From the NCBI GenBank assembly GCA_947441695.1, contig CANEUK010000070.1, positions 1 through 7,363 of the forward strand: a DNA stretch of 7,363 nt. Direction: 5' to 3'. The DNA comes from Rickettsiales bacterium. Lineage in GTDB: Bacteria; Pseudomonadota; Alphaproteobacteria; Rickettsiales; UBA1997. The notes under the pieces were generated by a model. It searched no databases. It was not told the origin of the DNA and worked only from the letters and a program-made list of their open reading frames with translations. Below, piece by piece: positions 1 through 4,291 of this stretch; the stretch's first letter is position 1, and each line of letters starts with the position of its first letter. Made by a program: the position numbers and the translations under genes.

Positions 1-67
1 GCAGTCTGGCTAGCGCATCTGGTTTGGGACCAGAGGGTCGGGAGTTCGAATCTCTCCGCCCCGACCA
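1..67 (+). tRNA. tRNA-Pro (anticodon TGG), 5' end cut by the window edge
   Basis: This is the 3' part of a proline tRNA. The anticodon stem TCTGG/CCAGA (18-22 with 30-34) closes a 7-base loop TTTGGGA with anticodon TGG at 25-27. The T-arm has the TTCGAAT loop with stem GGGAG/CTCTC, and the 3' acceptor strand CGCCCCG (57-63) is followed by discriminator A64 and an encoded CCA (65-67). About 11 bases are missing: the 5' acceptor strand, the two linker bases and the start of the D-stem. The TGG anticodon with wobble reads CCN proline codons. The gene looks functional. tRNA 3' ends are common targets of tyrosine recombinases, and mobile-element genes follow directly. Confidence 0.95.
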
Positions 68-132
68 CTTCTTTCTAAGGCTCACGAGCTTTAGAAAAAA
101 TCACATTTTCTTTGTGTCACAACAGTGTCACA
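68..132. repeat. tRNA-proximal hairpin and tandem GTGTCACA repeats (possible att region)
   Basis: Four bases after the tRNA CCA is an inverted repeat: TTTCTAAGGCT (72-82) pairs with AGCTTTAGAAA (87-97) around the loop CACG, 11 bp with one G-T wobble. The T-tract lies 5' and an A-tract 3', the reverse of an intrinsic terminator, so a simple tRNA terminator is unlikely. It is followed by two direct copies of GTGTCACA (114-121 and 125-132), 11 bp apart start to start, about one helical turn, as expected for arm-type protein binding sites. Position at a tRNA end plus AlpA-like and primase-like genes downstream suggests an integration site. No second copy of the tRNA 3' end is visible in the window. 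Confidence 0.4.
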
Positions 133-163
133 GAATACACTTTGTAATCTTTAGATTAGGCTC

Positions 164-419
164 TTACTTGATGTTGCTTAAGCCTTTATGGGCGAAATAA
201 AAGTTTTTTGCGCTGTTCTCATCTTTAATCGAAATCTTCTGATATTCCCTTAATTCCAATCGTAACTGCCTAAAATTACCTACGATTACCTTCTTTACCT
301 CGTTGCAAGACCATTCTCATACCCTCGATCGCACCTGATTTTTCTAGGCGTATAATCAAATTAATACGGGTTTTAATACGCCAGCCATACAGATTTTCAT
401 ACGCCCCATTTTCTAACTT
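164..419 (-). pseudogene. decayed gene of unknown family (C-terminal part, frameshifted)
   Basis: Two open minus-strand segments in different frames both read like real protein and join into one. The upstream segment (419 down to a stop at 276-278) has no start codon and contains ENLYGWRIKTRINLI and RLEKSGAIEGMRMV. The downstream segment (316 down to a TAA at 164-166) contains NFRQLRLELREYQKISI and KNFYFAHKGLSNIK. A single shift near 285-292 would join them into about 80 residues, rich in charged and aliphatic residues and probably helical. The 5' end is lost. It points at tRNA-Pro, a place often held by an integrase gene, but no recombinase Arg-His-Arg-Tyr signature is visible and I do not recognise the family. 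That these segments are coding rests on composition only. Confidence 0.4.
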
Positions 420-489
420 TTACCCACATTTTTAAAAACTATGTGAGAACAACAATAAAAAATCGAAACAAAAAACCAGCAAAAACCCC

Positions 490-518
490 TTGTTTACAGG
501 GCGTTAGCACAATCTTAT
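490..518 (+). promoter_or_regulatory. possible sigma70-type promoter for the AlpA-like gene
   Basis: TTGTTT (490-495) and TCTTAT (513-518) are separated by 17 bases and lie 26 bases before the start codon. Matches are modest: 3 of 6 to TTGACA and 4 of 6 to TATAAT. Farther upstream ATACGCC occurs at 376-382 and 400-406, with the inverse GGCGTAT at 347-353. These might be operator sites but also fall inside the decayed minus-strand gene. Confidence 0.25.
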
Positions 519-528
519 TTTAGAAAAT

Positions 529-538
529 AGGAGGTGAT
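529..538 (+). promoter_or_regulatory. very strong Shine-Dalgarno site
   Basis: AGGAGGTGAT is complementary over ten bases to the usual bacterial 16S rRNA 3' end (ATCACCTCCT) and sits 5 bases before ATG 544. It fixes the start of the AlpA-like gene and suggests vigorous translation. Confidence 0.75.
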
Positions 539-543
539 AGATA

Positions 544-771
544 ATGACTAAAATTACCACTCCACCAAGCTATTATAGCGAAGAAGAAATGGCTGCATTT
601 TTGGGGAAAAGCGTTTCCACACTCATGGTAGAAGATTGTCACAGAAAAAACCGAGTGCCACCGAAAACAAAATTTGGCAGAGTCATAGTTTATTCCAAAG
701 CTTCGTTTGATCAATGGCTGGAATCGCAAGAAATCAAACATAGCGCGAAATTCCCTAAAAATTACCGATAA
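544..771 (+). CDS. AlpA-like helix-turn-helix DNA-binding protein (excisionase/regulator family)
   Basis: A 75-residue protein filled by one winged-helix HTH of the MerR/AlpA type (HTH_17-like). The pattern is visible in order: SEEEMAAFLGKSVSTL (about 12-27) matches the 'ELAELLGVSRRTLYRW' helix-turn-helix, RVPPKTKFGR (37-46) the wing, and VIVYSKASFDQWLES (47-61) the closing 'RYRRSDLEAWLE' segment. Family members bind short operators and either activate integrase expression or act as recombination directionality factors in prophage- and plasmid-like elements. The length is normal for AlpA proteins, so the gene looks intact. It is followed after a few bases by the primase-like gene, probably in one transcript. 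The tRNA-linked context supports a role in the control or excision of an integrated element. Its direct target is unknown. Confidence 0.75.
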   Translation: MTKITTPPSYYSEEEMAAFLGKSVSTLMVEDCHRKNRVPPKTKFGRVIVYSKASFDQWLESQEIKHSAKFPKNYR

Positions 772-783
772 TTCTTGAGAAAT

Positions 784-1254
784 ATGTTAGATTTTAATGG
801 CGCAGAAAATCAGGGAGATCTGCCAAGAAAAATTGATAAAGAGGCGATCAGGACGAAATTATTTAACTCGGTTGAGGATGCTCTCTTTTATCTTTTCCCT
901 AAAGGTCATGTTAGAAACCAGCATTTTCAAATAGGTAGCACCAAAGGAGAAGCAGGAAAAAGTTTGGTTGTTGATCTTAAAGCGGAAAATCAAGGCAGAT
1001 GGTTTGATTTTGCTGAAAATGATGGTGGTGATATTTTTAGTTTATGGGAGCTGTATATTAAGCTTCCAATCTCAACTTCAAAATTCGGCATCGTTTGTGT
1101 TGAAGGGATGGAATTTCCTTTTGGTGATGACGCACCACAAGAAGTTTTGCCGACTCATTTTAAATGTCCAAACACTGGAAATACGATTGAAATCAATGAT
1201 GATCAGGCGATTTGGAGTTATGAAGATGAAGAAAGAGGAGAAGAAAATGAATAA
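784..1254 (+). CDS. primase/helicase N-terminal-type protein of a mobile element (short)
   Basis: A protein of 156 residues from ATG 784; a TTG at 775 would add three. Neither start has a good ribosome binding site, so coupling to the upstream gene, whose stop ends at 771, is likely. The core around 55-89 has GEAGKSL, then GRWFDFAENDGGDIFSLW. From memory this matches the N-terminal zinc-finger-like domain of plasmid/phage primase-helicases ('GSL.V.L..G.W.DFA.GEGGD...LW'), though here it has no Cys cluster. The C-terminus (AIWSYEDEE, 142-150) resembles the first strand before a Toprim-type module ('W.Y.DE.G'), then stops. Full primase-helicases are several times longer, so this is either a truncated relic or a natural stand-alone domain. 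The next gene's ribosome binding site and ATG overlap its end, which favours a genuine end. Role in element replication is inferred. Confidence 0.6.
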   Translation: MLDFNGAENQGDLPRKIDKEAIRTKLFNSVEDALFYLFPKGHVRNQHFQIGSTKGEAGKSLVVDLKAENQGRWFDFAENDGGDIFSLWELYIKLPISTSKFGIVCVEGMEFPFGDDAPQEVLPTHFKCPNTGNTIEINDDQAIWSYEDEERGEENE

Positions 1255-1419
1255 TTTTTTGCCAGTAATCAAATTGCGGAACTTAAAGCCGAACTCTCTA
1301 TTTATCAGGGTTCAGAGTTGCAAAACTCAGATTAGTCAAGGGTTCGTGATGACAAATTGTTTGCAACTCCTTTATCTGCGAAAGTTCGGCAAAGATTAGC
1401 AGACTCATGCGGAACTTAG
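1247..1419 (+). pseudogene. broken small gene overlapping the primase-like gene
   Basis: ATG 1247 lies 6 bases after a good Shine-Dalgarno site (AGAGGAG, 1234-1240) and overlaps the preceding stop by 8 bases, the normal layout of a coupled downstream gene. The reading frame starts MNNF and then must shift by one in the T-run 1255-1260 to read ASNQIAELKAELSIYQGSEL. That frame hits a TAG at 1333-1335 (one C-to-T change from CAG) and then continues protein-like as RVRDDKLFATPLSAKVRQRL up to a TAG at 1417-1419. So at least one indel and one nonsense change are needed. The product would be about 57 residues, mostly helical, of no family I recognise. Without the shift the ATG frame gives a 50-residue less protein-like product ending at 1399. 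Confidence 0.4.
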
Positions 1420-1563
1420 TTTTGCAAAGTTGAGCCAAACCTTTTTTTTACTACTTATTTTCAAGTTCGGCAGTTATTCAAAAAGAGCTGAGTAAAAAAA
1501 TTAAGTTTCGCAGTGCGGAACTTCTGATTTCATTGATCTAAACCACCATAACCAAGTTCCGTA
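1274..1563. repeat. cluster of AAGTTCSGCA repeats in both orientations
   Basis: Eight copies or near copies of a 10-base word occur in 290 bases. Forward: AAGTTCGGCA at 1382-1391 and 1463-1472, AAGTTTCGCA at 1503-1512 and AAGTTCCGTA at 1554-1563. Reverse: TGCGGAACTT at 1275-1284, 1408-1417 and 1514-1523, and GCCGAACT at 1288-1295. The 1503-1512 and 1514-1523 copies form an inverted pair one base apart. Spacing is irregular, unlike plasmid iterons, and the first copies fall inside the broken gene. Another small inverted repeat, GAGTT-GCAA-AACTC, lies at 1315-1328. These could be binding sites of the element's replication or regulatory protein, or relics of a short palindromic repeat family. 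Confidence 0.5.
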
Positions 1564-1753
1564 GTTGTAAACCCCATATACTATGGGGATAAGTTTTTAG
1601 ATGTGATTGAGATAACCAAAAGATCAGTAAAAGGCAAATTTGAAGCGCAATTGAAATTAAACTTGAACAGAACCATCATCTGCTCTTGTAAGAATTTGGC
1701 TAACTTTTTCGTTATTTTCTTTTGCTATAGCTTTTCTTGAAACCATAAAATCC
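1420..1753. other. gap with no convincing gene
   Basis: This stretch holds the second half of the repeat cluster and the hairpin at 1572-1588. A short minus-strand frame runs from ATG 1755 (or ATG 1746) to a TAA at 1657-1659, reading SRKAIAKENNEKVSQILTRA in the middle. It is 29 to 32 residues long and has protein-like composition. It may be the relic of the 3' end of a lost gene, but it overlaps the start of the plus-strand small gene and has no visible ribosome binding site. Otherwise I see nothing here. Confidence 0.35.
1572..1597 (+). terminator. possible intrinsic terminator hairpin
   Basis: CCCCATA (1572-1578) and TATGGGG (1582-1588) form a perfect 7-bp stem with loop TAC. ATAAG and then five T bases (1593-1597) follow. 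The T-run starts four bases after the stem, a little far for a strong terminator. It would end transcription of the AlpA/primase operon. Confidence 0.35.
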
Positions 1754-1981
1754 ATGAGTTTTTTAGGTGGCAAAATAGAATCTCGTATAGAGGAAAAAAT
1801 TAATGAATTAAGACTTCTTGCTAAGATAAATTCAAAAATAGTTCTTGATTTACTTCAAAGTAAAGGACGCTTAGGGCAAGCATCTGACGAGTACATGAAT
1901 GAAGTTTATAGCGATATAGAAAAAGTCTTAAAAACCTGTGGATCTAGCTCAGACAGACTTCTAAAAAGGGTGCGCACTTAG
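1754..1981 (+). CDS. small hypothetical protein, 3' end altered by a palindromic element
   Basis: A 75-residue protein of no family I recognise. It is strongly helical and charged, with IESRIEEKINELRLLAKINS (about 8-27) able to form an amphipathic or coiled-coil helix, and SDEYMNEVYSDIEKVLKTCG later. No signal peptide or membrane segment is seen. ATG 1754 has no Shine-Dalgarno site, and the frame is open upstream to 1667 without another common start, so the gene may be an N-terminally damaged remnant. The last codons (V-R-T-stop) lie inside the left arm of the 99-bp inverted-repeat element. Removing that element plus one 3-base duplication gives an end two residues shorter (R-F-stop). Coding status is uncertain. 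Confidence 0.4.
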   Translation: MSFLGGKIESRIEEKINELRLLAKINSKIVLDLLQSKGRLGQASDEYMNEVYSDIEKVLKTCGSSSDRLLKRVRT

Positions 1982-2067
1982 GTACGCACTTTTCGTCCTA
2001 AAGCCTTGTAAATAAAGGATTTGTCTGGTGCGCACCTTGCGATTTTTTGCGTACCTAAGTGCGCACC
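1969..2067. mobile_element. 99-bp palindromic element with 20-bp inverted ends
   Basis: The left end GGTGCGCACTTAGGTACGCA (1969-1988) is the exact reverse complement of 2048-2067. An internal perfect palindrome GGTGCGCACC lies at 2027-2036, repeating the outer end, and a short inner inverted repeat TTAGG/CCTAA is at 1978-1982 and 1997-2001. AAG flanks both sides (1966-1968 and 2068-2070), fitting a 3-base target duplication. There is no room for a transposase, so this would be a non-autonomous MITE-like or palindromic element, similar in style to the palindromic elements known from Rickettsia genomes. A bidirectional terminator is the main alternative, but the 59-base spacer and lack of a T-run speak against it. 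Confidence 0.55.
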
Positions 2068-2238
2068 AAGATTTTAAACTGATATTGTGTTTCTTGTGGT
2101 ATGAGTTTTGGGTTTGGTGGATTTTGTGTGGTGATACAGTCAATTTCGACTGTCGACTTAATATCTCTGAATTGAAAAAATTACTCTACCAATCCCAGAT
2201 TGATTTAAAAAAAAATTTCTATTCTGAGTAGAGTTTTA
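2068..2238. other. intergenic region between the plus-strand remnant genes and the minus-strand operon
   Basis: There is no clear gene. A small inverted repeat ACAGTC/GACTGT is at 2136-2141 and 2148-2153. On the plus strand a frame ending at TAG 2229-2231 reads ISELKKLLYQSQIDLKKNF in its last part, which looks protein-like. Its upstream part is low-complexity and runs out of the palindromic element, so at most it is the tail of a lost gene. Confidence 0.35.
2173..2234 (-). terminator. weak terminator candidate for the minus-strand operon
   Basis: Read on the minus strand, ACTCTAC (2234-2228) pairs with GTAGAGT (2189-2183), and a T-run (AATTTTTTC, down to about 2174) follows at once. The 38-base loop contains a small nested hairpin CAATC/GATTG (2190-2202). 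It starts just after the stop of the amidohydrolase pseudogene, the right place for an operon end, but the long loop makes it weak. Confidence 0.3.
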
Positions 2239-3010
2239 CTAAGGATGGCCGGATTTTTGGCTTTTATTAATTTCCTCAAAAACTATCGCATCAAACTTAG
2301 TCCCTGTTTTTGGATGACGAATTGTGCGTTTTAAAACATAGTCAAAAAGCAATGGGTTATACTGATAAATCTCATTCAAATATTGACGTTCTTGCTTGGT
2401 GATCATTCCGTATTTTACTAATGATTTTGTTTGGATGATTACGTTAATCGCTGGTAATGGATAATCGCTACCGTTGACCAATCTTTTGTGTAAATTGGGA
2501 TTTTCTAAAAGAATTAGAATTGGAGTTGGTAATCGATTGAATTGTGTTGTTGCCGAGATTTCGCCATATAACAGACCTTCATATTTTTTCTCATTCATCA
2601 ATCGCATAAAAAGTTCAAAACTTGGAACTTTTTTATTTTCATTATCTAGATCTTTATCCTCTTCAAGACTAGCACAATGCGCCATTACAACTTTCACTCC
2701 CTTATCAAGCGGTCGTCTAAATAAAAAAGGATTTCCCAACTTTTGGCAACCACTTAATCCACTTAACACCTTTTTTTGCCCATTTCTCTAATTCTTGAAC
2801 CGCATCTTCGCGATAAGGATGAACGGAAATTGCAGGAACAAAAAGATCGGGATATTTTTCGTAAACTTAAAAACATGTAGTCGTTAGAAACGTAAAATTC
2901 GCTTTTAGCATCGTTAATAGTTCCGTTAGAATTGTAGTTGTGATCGAAAGCCAAAATATGAAATTTGCCATGGCTTTTGTTGCTCTCAATCAGTGTTTTT
3001 GGTGTTAGTT
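2239..3010 (-). pseudogene. TIM-barrel amidohydrolase (amidohydrolase_2-like), truncated, frameshifted and internally deleted
   Basis: Three frames join into one metal-dependent hydrolase. Segment 1 (about 3010-2868) reads KFHILAFDHNY then AKSEFYVSNDYMF. Segment 2, after a shift in the T-run near 2867, reads YEKYPDLFVPAISVHPYRED then GVKWIKWLP. Segment 3 (to TAG 2239-2241) reads GNPFLFRRPLDKGVKVVMAHC, then RLVNGSDYPLPAINV with the metal-site-type Asp of the family, and ends near GTKFDAIVFEEI. Between IKWLP and GNPFLF the family usually has 30-40 residues, including a 'LLTHAG' strand; these are gone, with a further frame change. The N-terminal 70-80 residues with the HxH metal ligands are missing too, and the remnant begins within the 3' end of the PAP2 gene. 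It cannot make an active enzyme. It is the last member of the overlapping lipid-type operon, so the intact ancestor probably served the same pathway. Confidence 0.75.
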
Positions 3011-4291
3011 TTCTGTTTGTTGGTTTAAGCCTTTTATGAGTTCATTAACTAGCGTGAATATTTCTGGACATTCATAATATTCGAGATGGCCACAATCAGG
3101 ATGATAGTTTGCTTTTCTTCCAGTCCATAAGATTTTGCTCCAAAAATCTCGCTTTCCTTGAACAAAATGCGGGTCATATAAATTCAGATTGGCCGTTATA
3201 TCTTTACCAACTGGACCAAGAGCAATAATTTTGATATAACAAAGATTCGTTTTTTGATATTTTTTCAAAGCACAAAGAAGATGCTGTATACCGCAACTGC
3301 CAGTTATAAACACTAGTTGTTGATTTGTGATTTTAATGGCATGATGGATTATTCGTTCTACACCTTCCTGATATTTGGTATTATTTCTTAACCAAAAATA
3401 TTGCATAGCATTTCGTATGCACGATATTGCGAAAGATGCTTTTTTCTTCTGGGAATTAAACTCATAGTGCCATGGAAAACCAACGAAAGAAGTGTTAAAA
3501 TTTGCATTATTAGCCGCAATTTTTTGCAAAAAAAATCTCTTATTATCATCCAAAACACTACTGTTAAAAGAAGACTGTCCAGTAAGTAGTAATAATCGAT
3601 AATCGCATTTTTCTAATTCTGATCCTTCCAAAGAAAGAGAGGAGAGTTTTTTTATATATTCCGATCCGCTTATTTCTTCTGAAGACCGAAAAAGTTTTTG
3701 GCTAATTTGGCATGAAACTAAAGCCAGTAAAATTCCAGCTACTACATCTAAGATGTGATGTTGATGAGTGAGAACTATCGATATCATCACCAAAATTAGC
3801 CAAAGAGAAACTATTATTCTGGATATGGTTCCAAAATTTTTGCGACAGAAAATAACAAATAAAATTGGATAAGTGATGTGTAGTGAAGGAAATAAATTAA
3901 AGGGTTTATCTATCGCAAATAATCCTTTATAAAGAACGGAAAAATTTTGTGGTACTTCGCGAATAAATCCTAGCTGACAGGGATAAAGGTAAAATATTAA
4001 CCCAGCAATGATTGTGGAAATTATGCAGGCCATTGACAACTCAGAAATTTTCTCGGTTCTAATAAAAAACAACGGAACCAAGAAAAAGAAATTCATCGAC
4101 AGATAAGGCAATATCATCCAATCAATCAGCGGGATTGAAAGCTCCCAAGTGAAATACATTTTGTGCAACTCTCTTCCAGCAGAATAAGAATTGAGTGCGG
4201 GGTAAATTGCAAAAAAGGTTAGAAAGTTTATTAACGCTGCTTTGCCAAAGTTTAGAAAATGGTTCTTCTCAGGAATTATTTTACAGATCAT
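3005..4291 (-). CDS. PAP2-type membrane phosphatase/transferase fused to an alpha/beta-hydrolase-like domain
   Basis: A 428-residue protein. Residues 1-200 are membrane-embedded with about six hydrophobic segments (near 15-35, 50-77, 85-105, 138-149, 157-176 and 182-198). The PAP2 active-site pattern is present in altered form: PSLH at 135-138 (usually PSGH) and S171...H178-x3-D182 (HHILD), with the usual Arg of the third motif replaced by Ile172. The KxxxxxxRP motif is not seen. PSLH with HHxxD is the style of AUR1/inositol-phosphorylceramide-synthase-like members, which move phospho-headgroups between lipids. Residues 230-420 look like an alpha/beta hydrolase: strand YRLLLLTGQS, the nucleophile-elbow-like QLVFITGSCG (S332), strand IKIIALGP, and a late DCGHLE with candidate H402. 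The elbow is TGSCG, not a canonical GxSxG. The start ATG overlaps the glycosyltransferase end by 11 bases, with AGGA ten bases upstream. The true substrate is unknown; the fusion implies sequential action on one lipid. Confidence 0.75.
   Translation of the reverse strand: MICKIIPEKNHFLNFGKAALINFLTFFAIYPALNSYSAGRELHKMYFTWELSIPLIDWMILPYLSMNFFFLVPLFFIRTEKISELSMACIISTIIAGLIFYLYPCQLGFIREVPQNFSVLYKGLFAIDKPFNLFPSLHITYPILFVIFCRKNFGTISRIIVSLWLILVMISIVLTHQHHILDVVAGILLALVSCQISQKLFRSSEEISGSEYIKKLSSLSLEGSELEKCDYRLLLLTGQSSFNSSVLDDNKRFFLQKIAANNANFNTSFVGFPWHYEFNSQKKKASFAISCIRNAMQYFWLRNNTKYQEGVERIIHHAIKITNQQLVFITGSCGIQHLLCALKKYQKTNLCYIKIIALGPVGKDITANLNLYDPHFVQGKRDFWSKILWTGRKANYHPDCGHLEYYECPEIFTLVNELIKGLNQQTEN

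Noticed and set aside
72..97. Intrinsic terminator for tRNA-Pro
   Set aside because: The hairpin is followed by A bases and not T bases on the plus strand, and on the minus strand no T-run follows either.
520..741. Minus-strand open frame of 73 codons opposite the AlpA-like gene
   Set aside because: It is the antisense of a recognisable HTH protein with a strong ribosome binding site.
968..1399. Plus-strand open frame of 143 codons overlapping the primase-like gene
   Set aside because: Most of it is an out-of-frame shadow rich in Leu/Ile/Met runs; only the part from ATG 1247 has its own start signals and is listed as a pseudogene.
1274..1563. CRISPR array
   Set aside because: The repeats are only 10 bases, occur in both orientations and are irregularly spaced, with no spacer structure and no cas genes.
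1961..2143. Minus-strand open frame of 60 codons through the inverted-repeat element
   Set aside because: It is created by the palindromic element itself and has low-complexity composition.
2474..2791. Plus-strand open frame opposite the amidohydrolase
   Set aside because: It is antisense to a segment with clear amidohydrolase motifs, and its composition is Ser/Phe/Leu-rich as in shadows.
2763..2954. Separate 63-codon minus-strand gene
   Set aside because: Its first part is the amidohydrolase N-terminal segment and its tail is out-of-frame reading after the shift near 2867; it is part of the pseudogene.
3401..3589. Plus-strand open frame opposite the PAP2/hydrolase gene
   Set aside because: It is antisense to a real gene, with no ribosome binding site or recognisable domain.
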